A stretch of 64,000 bases of DNA from an uncultured Roseburia sp. (GCA_947573605.1 CANPGM010000011.1:1-64000); one strand, 5' to 3'; counted from the first letter of the stretch, positions 36,114 through 45,000 are shown. Notes: generated by a model not told the origin, from the letters alone. Numbers and translations are program-made.

Positions 36114-36896
36114 GTGAAGATAGTTGTATGTATTAAACAGGTACCCGATACAAAGGGCGGCGTCAAATTTAACCCGGACGGTACATTAGACAGAGCTGCG
36201 ATGCTTACCATCATGAATCCGGATGATAAAGCAGGTTTGGAAGCAGCGCTTAGATTAAAAGAGCAGTATGGAGCAGAAGTTACGGTCCTTACAATGGGTC
36301 TTCCGAAGGCCGACGAGGTTTTGCGTGAGGCAATGGCAATGGGAGCCGACAGAGGAATTCTTGTGACGGACCGCGTTTTGGGCGGAGCCGATACCTGGGC
36401 AACATCTACTACGATTGCAGGAGCAATTCGTAATCTGGAATATGATTTAATTATTACAGGACGTCAGGCAATCGACGGCGATACGGCGCAGGTAGGACCG
36501 CAGATTGCGGAGCACCTCGGACTGCCGGTAATTTCCTATGCGCAGGATATTAAAATTGACGGCGATTCTGTAATCGTTCAGCGTCAGTACGAAGATAGAT
36601 ATCATGAGTTAAAAGTAAAAATGCCCTGTTTAATTACAGCGCTTTCCGAATTAAACCAGCCGCGTTATATGACGCCGGGCGGAATCTTCGATGCCTATGA
36701 AAAAGAAGTAACCGTTTGGGGCCGTGCGGATTTAAAGGACGTAGATGATTCCGATCTCGGATTAAAAGGCTCTCCGACCAAGATTGCAAAGGCATCCGAT
36801 AAAGTTCGCAAAGGTGCGGGTGAGAAGGTTGTCCTTGATACGGACGAAGCTGTTGCATACTTAATCGGTAAATTCAAAGAGAAACACGTTATCTAA
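36114..36896 (+). CDS. etfB: Electron transfer flavoprotein, beta subunit
   Basis: This 260-residue protein has the EtfB start MKIVVCIKQVPDT, the nucleotide-binding LIITGRQAIDGDTAQVGP and the signature region LPVISYAQDIKI...MPCLITALSELNQPRYMT. In the Bcd complex this subunit carries the FAD thought to receive electrons from NADH. GTG and ATG choices are not ambiguous; AAGGAGTGAAAT precedes the GTG-linked start. Confidence 0.95.
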   Translation: MKIVVCIKQVPDTKGGVKFNPDGTLDRAAMLTIMNPDDKAGLEAALRLKEQYGAEVTVLTMGLPKADEVLREAMAMGADRGILVTDRVLGGADTWATSTTIAGAIRNLEYDLIITGRQAIDGDTAQVGPQIAEHLGLPVISYAQDIKIDGDSVIVQRQYEDRYHELKVKMPCLITALSELNQPRYMTPGGIFDAYEKEVTVWGRADLKDVDDSDLGLKGSPTKIAKASDKVRKGAGEKVVLDTDEAVAYLIGKFKEKHVI

Positions 36897-36924
36897 CTAT
36901 AAATAAGGAAAAGTGGTGAAAAAA

Positions 36925-37965
36925 ATGGGTTTAGAAGAATTTAAGGGAGTATTTATTTTCGCGCAGCAGGTAGATGGCGTACTGGACGGCGTTGCTTTTG
37001 AGCTGCTTGGAAAAGGAAAAGATCTGGCAAAGGATTTAAATACAGACGTAACGGCGGTATTGGTTGGCTCCGGAATTAAAGGACTGGCAGACCAGCTCGC
37101 AGAGTACGGCGCAGATAAAGTAATCGTAGTTGACGACCCGGAATTAAAAGAATACCGGACAGAGCCGTATGCACATGCGCTTGCTTCCGTAATTAACAAA
37201 TATAAACCGGAAATCGTATTAGTCGGAGCTACCGCAATCGGACGTGACCTCGGACCTACCGTTTCCGCAAGAGTGAAAACGGGTCTTACAGCGGACTGTA
37301 CCGTACTTGAAATCGGTGATTTCCCGTTAAACGTATCGGAAGGACAGGAACAGTCGCATAATCAGTTACTGATGACGCGTCCGGCGTTCGGCGGAAATAC
37401 GATTGCGACGATCGCATGTCCGTACAACCGTCCGCAGATGGCGACCGTAAGACCGGGCGTAATGCAGAAAATAGCTCCGATTGCCGGCGCTCATGCTAAT
37501 GTTGAAGAATTTAATCCGGGCTTTACTCCCGATAACAGATATGTGGAAATTCTTAATATTGTGAAAGCAGTTAAGAACACCGCAAATATTATGGATGCAA
37601 AGATTCTGGTATCCGGTGGACGCGGCGTTGGGTCCAAAGAAAACTTTAAGCTGCTTGACGATCTGGCAGAAGTACTTGGCGCTACCGTAAGCTGTTCCCG
37701 TGCCGTAGTAGAAAACGGCTGGCAGCCGGTAGATTTACAGGTCGGACAGACCGGTAAGACAGTACGTCCGCAGATTTATTTCGCAATCGGTATTTCCGGC
37801 GCGATTCAGCATGTTGCAGGTATGGAGGATTCCGACCTTATCGTTGCCATCAACAAGGATGAGGACGCTCCGATATTTGACGTAGCCGATTACGGCCTGG
37901 TAGGCGATTTGAATAAAATCGTTCCGGCTCTGACGGCTGCATTAAAATCTGAAATGGGAAAATAA
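36925..37965 (+). CDS. etfA: Electron transfer flavoprotein, alpha subunit
   Basis: This protein has 346 residues from ATG 36925 (AAGTGGTGA upstream); GTG 36913 is possible but less likely. The N-terminal domain (about 1-190) is followed by the FAD-binding C-terminal domain, with SGGRGVGSKENFKLLDDLA, SRAVVENGW, QVGQTGKTVRPQIYFAIGIS and a conserved IVAINKDEDAPIF. It pairs with EtfB and Bcd. A terminator closes the operon 32 bases later. Confidence 0.96.
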   Translation: MGLEEFKGVFIFAQQVDGVLDGVAFELLGKGKDLAKDLNTDVTAVLVGSGIKGLADQLAEYGADKVIVVDDPELKEYRTEPYAHALASVINKYKPEIVLVGATAIGRDLGPTVSARVKTGLTADCTVLEIGDFPLNVSEGQEQSHNQLLMTRPAFGGNTIATIACPYNRPQMATVRPGVMQKIAPIAGAHANVEEFNPGFTPDNRYVEILNIVKAVKNTANIMDAKILVSGGRGVGSKENFKLLDDLAEVLGATVSCSRAVVENGWQPVDLQVGQTGKTVRPQIYFAIGISGAIQHVAGMEDSDLIVAINKDEDAPIFDVADYGLVGDLNKIVPALTAALKSEMGK

Positions 37966-37996
37966 ATAACGGCTGTAAAATATGGCAATTGGGAAG

Positions 37997-38035
37997 AACT
38001 GCTGCAAAACGGAATCTCGTTTTGCGGCAGTTTTG
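37997..38035 (+). terminator. Intrinsic terminator of the butyrate operon
   Basis: A 15-bp stem with one G-U pair (AACTGCTGCAAAACG against CGTTTTGCGGCAGTT) leads into TTTTG. Bases 38036-38146 show nothing else recognisable. Confidence 0.88.
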
Positions 38036-38146
38036 TCGTCCGAAATCAGGCGCTTAAGAACGGATACGGGCACCATGACGAAAGGGACGGCAAAAACATT
38101 GAAAAACCTGTGTATTATTAAGCTTTAGACCGGTAAAATAAGGTAC

Positions 38147-38173
38147 TTGTACAACGGGTTTATATGCTATAAT
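38147..38173 (+). promoter_or_regulatory. Promoter of the surface-glycan locus
   Basis: TTGTAC at 38147-38152 and a perfect TATAAT at 38168-38173 with TGC in front (extended -10) are 15 bp apart. A second, weaker candidate is TTGACT 38237-38242 with TAAAGT 38260-38265 at 17 bp. The leader of about 130 bases to the first gene is AT-rich and shows no clear riboswitch. Confidence 0.65.
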
Positions 38174-38306
38174 GCCATATTTTTATCTCTTTTTTTTGAC
38201 TTAAGTGATACTTTTATACAAGGATAATTCTGGTTATTGACTTTTTTCGAAAAATGTTCTAAAGTGATATAAAAAAGAGCGATAAACTTGTAGTGCGAAG
38301 GCAGGG

Positions 38307-39035
38307 ATGAAGGTGTATATAGATATTCATAATCACACACTGTTTGGCGTGGATGACGGTCCGGAGGAAATGAATGAATCTGTGGCTATGCTGGAACATG
38401 CATTTGAACAGGGAATCGAAGCAGTTATTCTCACCCCCCATTACCGGCACGGCATGTTTGCCTACCGGACGGAGACTGTCGAGCAGCATTTTTCCGAATT
38501 AAAGGCGGAGGCGGACAGAATCGGCATTGCAGTTTATCTCGGATGTGAATATCACGTAAATAGTCAGATGATAGAAGCGCTTCGTTCCGGAAAAGTTCAT
38601 TCGCTTGCCGATACGGACTATGTCCTGACCGAATATTCTTATGAGACCGAGTATTCATACATATCGGAGCATACAAACCGCCTGATTTCCTGCGGCTATA
38701 TTCCGGTTATCGCGCATGTGGAGCGATACGAATGCTTTATCAAAAAACCGCAATTATGCGAAGAGCTTTCCAACCGGGGGGCTTATATTCAGATAAATGC
38801 AGATAGTGTACTGGGATTGGCAGGTAAGATGCCGGAGCGCTGCTGTAAAAAACTATTAAAAAATGAATGGGCGGATATCGTTGCCAGTGATTCTCATGAT
38901 TTGGAAGAACGCAGGAACAATATGGCTCGCTGCTATCAGTTTGTGGCAAAAAAATACGGAGAGCATTATGCCGGCAGACTTTTCTATCGGAACCCGAAAA
39001 AGATCATTCAGGATGCGTCAGTACACGAACTGTAA
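38307..39035 (+). CDS. CpsB/YwqE-type tyrosine-protein phosphatase (PHP family)
   Basis: This 242-residue metal-dependent phosphatase has the PHP start DIHNHTLFGVDDGP, LTPHYRHGMF, IPVIAHVERYECF and VASDSHDLEERRNN, giving the His/Asp/Glu metal ligands. CpsB-type enzymes dephosphorylate the tyrosine tail of the CpsD kinase, setting capsule output. It is first in the locus, ahead of the Wzz-like and kinase genes, the standard Gram-positive order. The GGATGAAGG overlap makes the exact start slightly uncertain. Confidence 0.92.
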   Translation: MKVYIDIHNHTLFGVDDGPEEMNESVAMLEHAFEQGIEAVILTPHYRHGMFAYRTETVEQHFSELKAEADRIGIAVYLGCEYHVNSQMIEALRSGKVHSLADTDYVLTEYSYETEYSYISEHTNRLISCGYIPVIAHVERYECFIKKPQLCEELSNRGAYIQINADSVLGLAGKMPERCCKKLLKNEWADIVASDSHDLEERRNNMARCYQFVAKKYGEHYAGRLFYRNPKKIIQDASVHEL

Positions 39036-39104
39036 AAACAGTATCAAGGCGGATTGAATTGATATAGAGGCAGGCAGAAACAGAATATTAGAAAGGAATA
39101 AATA

Positions 39105-39881
39105 ATGCAGGAAAAATACCAGGATGATGAAGTTGAAATTGACTTGGGAGAACTGCTTTTTGAACTCTTGGGTCATTGGAAGATGATTCTTATGTCTGCG
39201 GTTATCGTAGGAGCGATTGCATTTGTATTCAGTAAATTCCTGATAACTCCGCAGTATGAATCTACAGCCGAATTATATGTATTATCAGAAAGTACATCAA
39301 TCACCAGTCTGGCAGATATTCAGGTGGGCAGTAACCTTACGAACGATTATATCGTTGTTACAAAGGGAAGGCCGGTTATTGAACAGGTAATTGACAATCT
39401 CGGATTGGAAGATGAAACCTACCATACGTTAAAAGATAAAATTACGCTGAATAATCCTTCGGACTCGCGTATTTTGGACATTACGGTTACGGACCCTGAT
39501 CCGGCTCGCGCGAAAAAAATCGCGGATGAAATCGCGGAGGTGGCGTCCGCTTTTATTTCTGAAAAAATGAAGCAGGAGCCGCCGAGAATTACCCAGTACG
39601 GCTATACGGACGGAAATCCCGTAAGCCCGAGCATTCCGAAAAATGTACTGATCGGCGCATTTTTAGGCGCGTTTTTGGCAATGGCGCTTGTGATTATTTC
39701 TTATCTGCTTAACGATACGATTATGGGAGCGGAGGACGTTGAGAAACGGCTTGGCATTAATCTGCTTGGAAGCCTTCCGTTAGAAGAAGACGCGGAAGAA
39801 TACGACGGAAAGTCGAGATCGAAATCCAGGAAAAAGAAAAAGAAATCGTCAGGAAGCAAGCAGACAAAGAAAAGCGCCTGA
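39105..39881 (+). CDS. Wzz/CpsC-type chain-length and kinase-adaptor protein
   Basis: This 258-residue protein has two membrane helices, about 26-45 (MILMSAVIVGAIAFVFS) and about 178-200 (LIGAFLGAFLAMALVIIS), flanking an extracellular Wzz domain. The proline-rich stretch before helix 2 (NPVSPSIPKN) is typical. A cytoplasmic tail rich in Lys and Ser (SRKKKKKSSGSKQTKKSA) ends it. CpsC-type proteins activate the separate tyrosine kinase and affect polymer length; the basic tail could meet the kinase's acidic end. Confidence 0.92.
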   Translation: MQEKYQDDEVEIDLGELLFELLGHWKMILMSAVIVGAIAFVFSKFLITPQYESTAELYVLSESTSITSLADIQVGSNLTNDYIVVTKGRPVIEQVIDNLGLEDETYHTLKDKITLNNPSDSRILDITVTDPDPARAKKIADEIAEVASAFISEKMKQEPPRITQYGYTDGNPVSPSIPKNVLIGAFLGAFLAMALVIISYLLNDTIMGAEDVEKRLGINLLGSLPLEEDAEEYDGKSRSKSRKKKKKSSGSKQTKKSA

Positions 39882-39908
39882 TTAACAGAGGCAGAATGGG
39901 TGTAAAAA

Positions 39909-40697
39909 ATGGAAACAATTGAACTTCGTAATACAAAGGAATTCAGTTATACAAAAAAAGAATCTCTCCGCGCATTAAAAACAAATATACAGTTCTGCGG
40001 AGACGACGTAAAAACAATTATGTTTACAAGTTCCGTCCCGAACGAGGGAAAAAGTACGGTTACGTTCGATCTTGCACGGTCGCTGACAGAATCGGGGAAA
40101 AGCGTTTTATTTATTGATACGGATATGAGAAAATCGGTTTTGGTCGGTCGTTTTCGTGCCAAGACAGAAGGCAAAGATGAAGTTTTGGGTCTTTCTCATT
40201 ACCTGTCGGGACAGAAGAAGCTGACAGAAGTACTGTATGCAACGCAGATTCCCAAGCTGTGTATGATATTTGCAGGGCCGTCCGTTCCGAATCCGACTGA
40301 GATATTGGAAAAGAAATATTTTCTTGACCTGATTGAGTTTGGCAGGCAGCAGTTCGACTATGTGCTGATTGACTGTGCGCCGATTGGAGCCGCGATTGAC
40401 GCGGCGATTGTGGCAAAACACTGCGACGGAGCGGTAATTGTGATTGCACAGGGAATGGCAGGAAGCCGTATGATAAGCGGAGTAAAGAAGCAGCTGGAAG
40501 CTTCCGGCGTGCGTATTCTCGGAGCGGTTCTCAATAAAGTGAAAATGGAAAAGAGCCATTATTACGGATATGGGAAATATTACGGCAGATATTATGGTAA
40601 GTATTACGGCAGATATTACGGAAGCTACTACGGCAGCTATTACGGCAGCTATTACGGAAATTACTATAAGAGAGAGGATGACGAAGAGACTGAATGA
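39909..40697 (+). CDS. CpsD-type bacterial tyrosine kinase with very long Tyr tail
   Basis: This 262-residue BY-kinase has Walker A in SSVPNEGKSTVTFDLA (about 42-57), Walker A' VLFIDTDMRKS and Walker B FDYVLIDCAP. The C-terminus carries 19 tyrosines in 36 residues as (YYGx) repeats, followed by an acidic end REDDEETE. Such kinases autophosphorylate their Tyr cluster in trans, and cycling through the CpsB phosphatase controls capsule assembly. The cluster is much longer than the three to four tyrosines of well-studied CpsD proteins. Confidence 0.93.
   Translation: METIELRNTKEFSYTKKESLRALKTNIQFCGDDVKTIMFTSSVPNEGKSTVTFDLARSLTESGKSVLFIDTDMRKSVLVGRFRAKTEGKDEVLGLSHYLSGQKKLTEVLYATQIPKLCMIFAGPSVPNPTEILEKKYFLDLIEFGRQQFDYVLIDCAPIGAAIDAAIVAKHCDGAVIVIAQGMAGSRMISGVKKQLEASGVRILGAVLNKVKMEKSHYYGYGKYYGRYYGKYYGRYYGSYYGSYYGSYYGNYYKREDDEETE
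40560..40667 (+). repeat. Tandem 12-bp repeats encoding (YYGx)n
   Basis: Degenerate TATTAYGGNARN-type 12-mers encode YYG followed by K, R, S or N. Nine YY pairs lie within 36 codons. The near-identical units could expand or contract by recombination or slippage without breaking frame. Confidence 0.85.
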
Positions 40698-42163
40698 GAC
40701 AGGAGAGAGGTCCAATCCATTTATTAGTGATAGCGGAAGTTATTATATTAGTGATTGTCAGCGTGCTTGGAGTGGTGGAGTCCTTTAAACCGAAAGAAAC
40801 ATCCGAATTTAATGTAGAAGAATCAAGTGAGAATTCTATTCCGGAGCTGCCGACTGAACAGGAAGGCAACAGTGAGACAGCGGAGCCTGAGCCGACGGAG
40901 CAGGAGTCGGAAACGGAATCGGAAGATGATACGGAAGACGAGTCCTCTGCAGTTGCGGAAACATTTCCCGAAGAGGTAGAGACAAAAGTTGCTTCCATGA
41001 CTACGGAAGAGAAGGTGGCGCAGCTTTTTGTGATATCGCCGGAAGCTCTGACCGGTCAGGAAGGAGTAACGATTGCCGGTGAAGGAACGAAAAACGCGCT
41101 TGCACAATATCCGGTAGGCGGACTTGTGTATTCCAATGATAATTACGTAGGGGATCGGCAGGCGGAAGCGCTGCTTGCCGGTGCAGAACAGTTTTCAAAT
41201 GAACGCTCCGGTCTTTATCTGTGGCTTTTGGCTGCGGGAAACGGACAGGACGGACGGCTTATGACGGCGATGTCAAATGATTTTGAGGCAAAGCCGCTGA
41301 CGGCATATATTAAGAAAGAGGATGCGATTCGCACATTACAGTCGAATGAATCTGTATTTTTTCCGATACATTTCCCGGAAAATCAGGATTTGATTGACGA
41401 ATCCGTATTCTGTGTTATGATAAGTAATGCGGCGGATGTTTCCGTTACCGGCCAGGAAGGAGTGCCATGCTGCCTTTCAAAAGAATCGGTCGATTATCTG
41501 CGGAGTACGCTTCACTATAGCGGCCTTATAATGACGGACACTTTGTCCGCAGAGGCGGTTGCTTCGGGATATTCGGCGGGAGAGGCTGCCGTTTTGGCAG
41601 TGCAGGCCGGAGTGGATCTGATTTATCAGCCCGCTGATTTTGCGGCGGCGTATCAGGCAGTGCTTGATGCGGTAAACGCCGGAGGAATTACATCCGAACA
41701 GCTTGATCTTGCAGTAAAGCATATTCTTTCAAAAAAATTGTTTATAAACGCGCCGGCGGCGCCTGATTCGGGCGGCACGGCGAGCAGCGGAGGCAACAGA
41801 GCCGACGCTTCGTCCGGCAATTCTGCAGACGGTAGAAAGCCAAATCAGAACGGTACCGGCCAGCAGGCCGGGAATGACAAACAGCCGGAAAATAACGGCG
41901 GAGGCCAGACGTCTCCTGCGGAAAACAATCCGCCTGCAGGAAACAGTAATTCTCCTGCGGAAAACAATAATCCGCCTGTACAGAACGAACCTCCTGTGGA
42001 GAATAACAATCCGCCCCAGGAAAACAATCCGCCTGAAAACGGCAATGAAAAAGAGCCGGGTGAAGACGACGGGGGAGAAGGAAGCTCGGAAGAAGATAAA
42101 GGAAGCGAAAGCGGCGAAGAAGAAGATCCGGATTCGGACAGCGAAGCAGACGAGGAACCATAA
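40694..42163 (+). CDS. Membrane-anchored GH3-like protein with degenerate active site
   Basis: This 489-residue protein starts four bases inside the kinase stop. It has an N-terminal membrane helix (about 8-28), a Glu/Ser/Thr-rich linker (to about 95), and a GH3-N-like domain (about 97-355) with VASMTTEEKVAQLFVIS, VGGLVYSNDN, GLIMTDTLSAEAV (the nucleophile position in NagZ enzymes) and AGVDLIYQPADFAAAY. The KHFPGHG-type His/Asp loop of NagZ is not found, and the middle of the barrel looks shortened. The last ~130 residues are Pro/Glu/Asn-rich and end in an acidic tail. It is perhaps a glycan-binding pseudoenzyme. Confidence 0.7.
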   Translation: MRQERGPIHLLVIAEVIILVIVSVLGVVESFKPKETSEFNVEESSENSIPELPTEQEGNSETAEPEPTEQESETESEDDTEDESSAVAETFPEEVETKVASMTTEEKVAQLFVISPEALTGQEGVTIAGEGTKNALAQYPVGGLVYSNDNYVGDRQAEALLAGAEQFSNERSGLYLWLLAAGNGQDGRLMTAMSNDFEAKPLTAYIKKEDAIRTLQSNESVFFPIHFPENQDLIDESVFCVMISNAADVSVTGQEGVPCCLSKESVDYLRSTLHYSGLIMTDTLSAEAVASGYSAGEAAVLAVQAGVDLIYQPADFAAAYQAVLDAVNAGGITSEQLDLAVKHILSKKLFINAPAAPDSGGTASSGGNRADASSGNSADGRKPNQNGTGQQAGNDKQPENNGGGQTSPAENNPPAGNSNSPAENNNPPVQNEPPVENNNPPQENNPPENGNEKEPGEDDGGEGSSEEDKGSESGEEEDPDSDSEADEEP

Positions 42164-42194
42164 ATTTGTCTTTTAAATAAAAACAGGAATCAGA

Positions 42195-43250
42195 ATGAGA
42201 AAAGAATCGGGTTATAACGGTAAAAAACTGAATAACATTATTATGATTCTATTTGTCGGTATTCTCGCAGTCGCGTTGACGATAGTTGTGGTTCTTGCCG
42301 TAAGGAAGAACACAGAGGCTTCATCTGCGGACAGTACCGAGGAATCTGTGAATACCGAACCAGGTATGGAAGAACCGGAAAAATGGCAGGAAGGAACGAT
42401 AAGCTATAACGGAAAGCATTATCGTTATAATAATCAGATTAAAACGTATCTGTTTATGGGAATTGATAAAGATGATCCGGTCGGCCCCTCGCCTGACAGA
42501 ATCAGCGGAGGTCAGTCCGACTCGCTGTTTTTATTGGTACAGAATGCAAAAGAAGAAACGCTTTCGATTGTTGCAATCAATCGAAATGCCATGACGCAGA
42601 TAGACACCTGTGACGAAGAGGGAAATGCTTTGGGGCAGATTACCGCGCAGATTTGTCTTCAGCATGGATATGGAGACGGGATGGAAATAAGCTGCAGAGC
42701 CAGCGTAGAAGCGGTATCCCGTTTGTTCCGCAACCTGCCGATTAACGGCTATCTTGCTCTTAATATGGGAGCGATTCCGCAAATGAACGATGCGGTCGGC
42801 GGCGTTACGGTTGAGATTATGAACGATTTGGAAAATCAGGGTATGGGTGTCTCGTTAAAACAGGGAGATACCGTAACATTAACAGGAGATCAGGCGTATG
42901 TCTATCTCAGACAGAGAGATATTAATGAATTCGGCAGTGCAACACTTCGTCTGGAACGCCAGAAACAGTTTCTGACGGGCTTTATGGCTAAGGCAAAACA
43001 GGTGGCGGGAGAGGATCAGTCCTCCGTTCTTCGGATTTATAATTCCGTTGAAGATTATCTCGTTACGAATATTGATTTTGTGAGCCTTGCGGGCGAAGCG
43101 TTAGAATATAGATTTGATGAGTCGCTGATGTATACCGTTCCCGGTGAAACTGTTATGGGAGAAGTCTACGAGGAATTTTATGTGGATGAGGATGCGCTTT
43201 ATCAGATGATTCTGGACGTCTTCTACGAAGAAGTAGAAGCGGTACAGTGA
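42195..43250 (+). CDS. LytR-CpsA-Psr (LCP)-like wall ligase
   Basis: This 351-residue protein has an N-terminal membrane helix (about 14-37) and an extracellular LCP domain (about 75-310). Landmarks are KTYLFMGIDKD, GGQSDSLFLLV, LSIVAINRNA, the AVGGVTVEI stretch and TGDQAYVYLRQRD...RLERQKQFL. LCP enzymes move lipid-linked glycans onto peptidoglycan or proteins. The usual PRD near the lipid phosphate site reads NRN here, and the RYR...D element is LRQRD, so it is somewhat divergent. Its presence supports covalent anchoring of this locus's polymer. Confidence 0.85.
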   Translation: MRKESGYNGKKLNNIIMILFVGILAVALTIVVVLAVRKNTEASSADSTEESVNTEPGMEEPEKWQEGTISYNGKHYRYNNQIKTYLFMGIDKDDPVGPSPDRISGGQSDSLFLLVQNAKEETLSIVAINRNAMTQIDTCDEEGNALGQITAQICLQHGYGDGMEISCRASVEAVSRLFRNLPINGYLALNMGAIPQMNDAVGGVTVEIMNDLENQGMGVSLKQGDTVTLTGDQAYVYLRQRDINEFGSATLRLERQKQFLTGFMAKAKQVAGEDQSSVLRIYNSVEDYLVTNIDFVSLAGEALEYRFDESLMYTVPGETVMGEVYEEFYVDEDALYQMILDVFYEEVEAVQ

Positions 43251-43327
43251 TATTAGGTTCAATGGGCAATCCCGGAGAATTTAATATAAACCACATGAAT
43301 AAAGGATGAAAGGAGGGAAATGAGGCC

Positions 43328-43951
43328 ATGAAGAAGAAAATTGCAGTGTTACTTACTGCTTTAATGGTACTCACAATGGGTACTACAGTATTCGCAGCAG
43401 GAAGTTCATCCAGCAACGCTGAGCCGGTTAAGACTCAGGCACAGGTTGCCGCTGAAAAGGAGGCTGAAGCTCTTGCTTCAGGTGTTTCTGCAGGTGCGGC
43501 AGGTATCGTTATTGATGGAGCTGCTTCCACAGTGAACGCTTCCATTACTGCTGTTGCTCCGGCAACGGTAGATTCTGCAAAGAGTGCAGCAACTGTATTA
43601 GCAGGTTCTAATGCAAGTGTATTAAAAGTTGTAAATGTAACACTTCCGGTAAATTTTAAGTCTGTAACCATTACTTTTGCAGTAAGCGGCGTTAAGGCAG
43701 GACAGAGTGTTTCCGTATTACATCAGACAGCTTCTGGTGCATGGGAATTACTTCCGGCTACCGCTGGTAACGGTACAATTACCGCTACATTCACATCTTT
43801 ATCTCCTGTTGCATTTATTGTAAACGGAACGGCAGCTGGTACAGCAGCTTCTCCGAAGACAGGAAACGCATTACCAATTTTCGCAGTTGTTGCAGTTATC
43901 TGCCTTGCAGGTGTTGCAGTATGCGGAAAAAATGTTAAATTTAACAACTAA
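43328..43951 (+). CDS. Secreted Ala-rich surface protein with SPKTG sorting signal
   Basis: This 207-residue protein has a signal peptide (about 1-23, ending VFA) and a low-complexity Ala/Val/Ser-rich body. A small beta-rich domain (about 100-165; SVSVLHQTASGAWELLPA) follows. The C-terminus is a sorting signal: SPKTG (about 175-179), a hydrophobic stretch and a KNVKFNN tail. SPKTG is a known class B sortase recognition motif in Clostridioides difficile, and a sortase B gene is next. Codons are strongly biased to GCT/GCA and GTT/GTA, unlike its neighbours, suggesting high expression. AGGAGGG precedes the ATG region. Confidence 0.85.
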   Translation: MKKKIAVLLTALMVLTMGTTVFAAGSSSSNAEPVKTQAQVAAEKEAEALASGVSAGAAGIVIDGAASTVNASITAVAPATVDSAKSAATVLAGSNASVLKVVNVTLPVNFKSVTITFAVSGVKAGQSVSVLHQTASGAWELLPATAGNGTITATFTSLSPVAFIVNGTAAGTAASPKTGNALPIFAVVAVICLAGVAVCGKNVKFNN

Positions 43952-44013
43952 TTCATATATCTTTTAAAAGGTATATAAAAATGTTCTTAAAAACAACATG
44001 TGGTTAATGGGTC

Positions 44014-44042
44014 GGAGCCGCATTTGCGGCTCTGATTTCATT
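44014..44042 (+). terminator. Probable terminator after the SPKTG protein
   Basis: An 8-bp stem (GGAGCCGC with GCGGCTCT, one G-U pair, ATTT loop) is followed by a T-rich stretch. It could be partial and make the surface protein more abundant than its sortase. Confidence 0.6.
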
Positions 44043-44079
44043 TAAAAAAAGAATAACTGTGTTAAAAGGATAGAGAAAT

Positions 44080-44988
44080 ATGGCTGGAAATAATAAAAGA
44101 GAAGATAATAAGCAGAAAAGGCGTTTATATATAGGTATTATTGCTGTTCTTTTGATTGTTTTGATTGTATGTGTGGGGGTGTTAATCCGTAACGGGATTG
44201 TACAGCGGCGCGCCGAAAAGACATTTGAGGATTTGGCAAATGCAAGTACGGAAGATATGAGAAATACGGACAGCGGAACAGAGACGGAAAAAGAGTCGGA
44301 AACCGAACCGGAGACGGAGGAGGAACCGTCTGCGTCAGGATATGAAATCCCGGAAAAGAACCTGGATTGGGAAGCGCTTCGAGCACAGAATGAACATATT
44401 TACGCGTGGATTTATATTCCCGATACCAACATCGATTATCCCGTTTTACAGCATCCGACGGAGCTAAATTATTATCTGGACCGGAATCTGGACGGCAGTT
44501 CGGGATATCCCGGATGTATTTACACGCAGAATTTAAATGATAAGGATTTCATGGACCCGAATACAATCCTCTATGGACATAATATGAAGAACGGTTCTAT
44601 GTTCCAGAATCTTCATAATTATGAGGACAGTGTATTTTTTGACGAAAACCGCTATGCTTATATTTATACGCCGGACGAAACTTACGTATATGAAATTTTT
44701 GCGGCATATGAATACAGTGATAAGCATTTGTTATATTCATATGATTTTGAAACCCCCGATTCGTTTGACCTGTATCTGGATGAGGTAAAAAGCGTCAGAG
44801 GCATGTCGGATCACATCAGGGAAGAAAGTGAGGTAAACGGCAACAGCCATGTCATTACGCTTTCTACCTGTATCAGCGGTAAACCGAATAACCGCTGGTT
44901 GGTTCAGGCTGTGATGTTAAACGATCCGACGCTTTCGGATAATCCGTCGGATGCAGAAAATAATACGGAGGCAGGGACAGGAGTTTAA
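44080..44988 (+). CDS. Class B sortase
   Basis: This 302-residue protein has an N-terminal membrane helix (about 17-38), a Glu/Thr-rich linker and a class B sortase domain (about 90-285). It has WIYIPDTNIDYPVLQ, the catalytic His in LYGHNMKNG, the Cys in ITLSTCISG and the Arg in NNRWLVQAV. Sortases cleave between Thr and Gly of the sorting motif and join the protein to the wall. The SPKTG protein directly upstream is its expected substrate; no other candidate is in the window. Confidence 0.93.
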   Translation: MAGNNKREDNKQKRRLYIGIIAVLLIVLIVCVGVLIRNGIVQRRAEKTFEDLANASTEDMRNTDSGTETEKESETEPETEEEPSASGYEIPEKNLDWEALRAQNEHIYAWIYIPDTNIDYPVLQHPTELNYYLDRNLDGSSGYPGCIYTQNLNDKDFMDPNTILYGHNMKNGSMFQNLHNYEDSVFFDENRYAYIYTPDETYVYEIFAAYEYSDKHLLYSYDFETPDSFDLYLDEVKSVRGMSDHIREESEVNGNSHVITLSTCISGKPNNRWLVQAVMLNDPTLSDNPSDAENNTEAGTGV

Positions 44989-45000
44989 GCAGAGAACAAG

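Noticed and set aside
40560-40667. Tandem 12-mers as a CRISPR or VNTR outside a gene
   Set aside because: The repeats are in frame and encode the tyrosine tail of the kinase; there are no spacers.
40107-40715. 202-codon minus-strand frame under the tyrosine kinase gene
   Set aside because: It is a reading of the repetitive YYG codons on the other strand (runs of Val/Ile/Ala).
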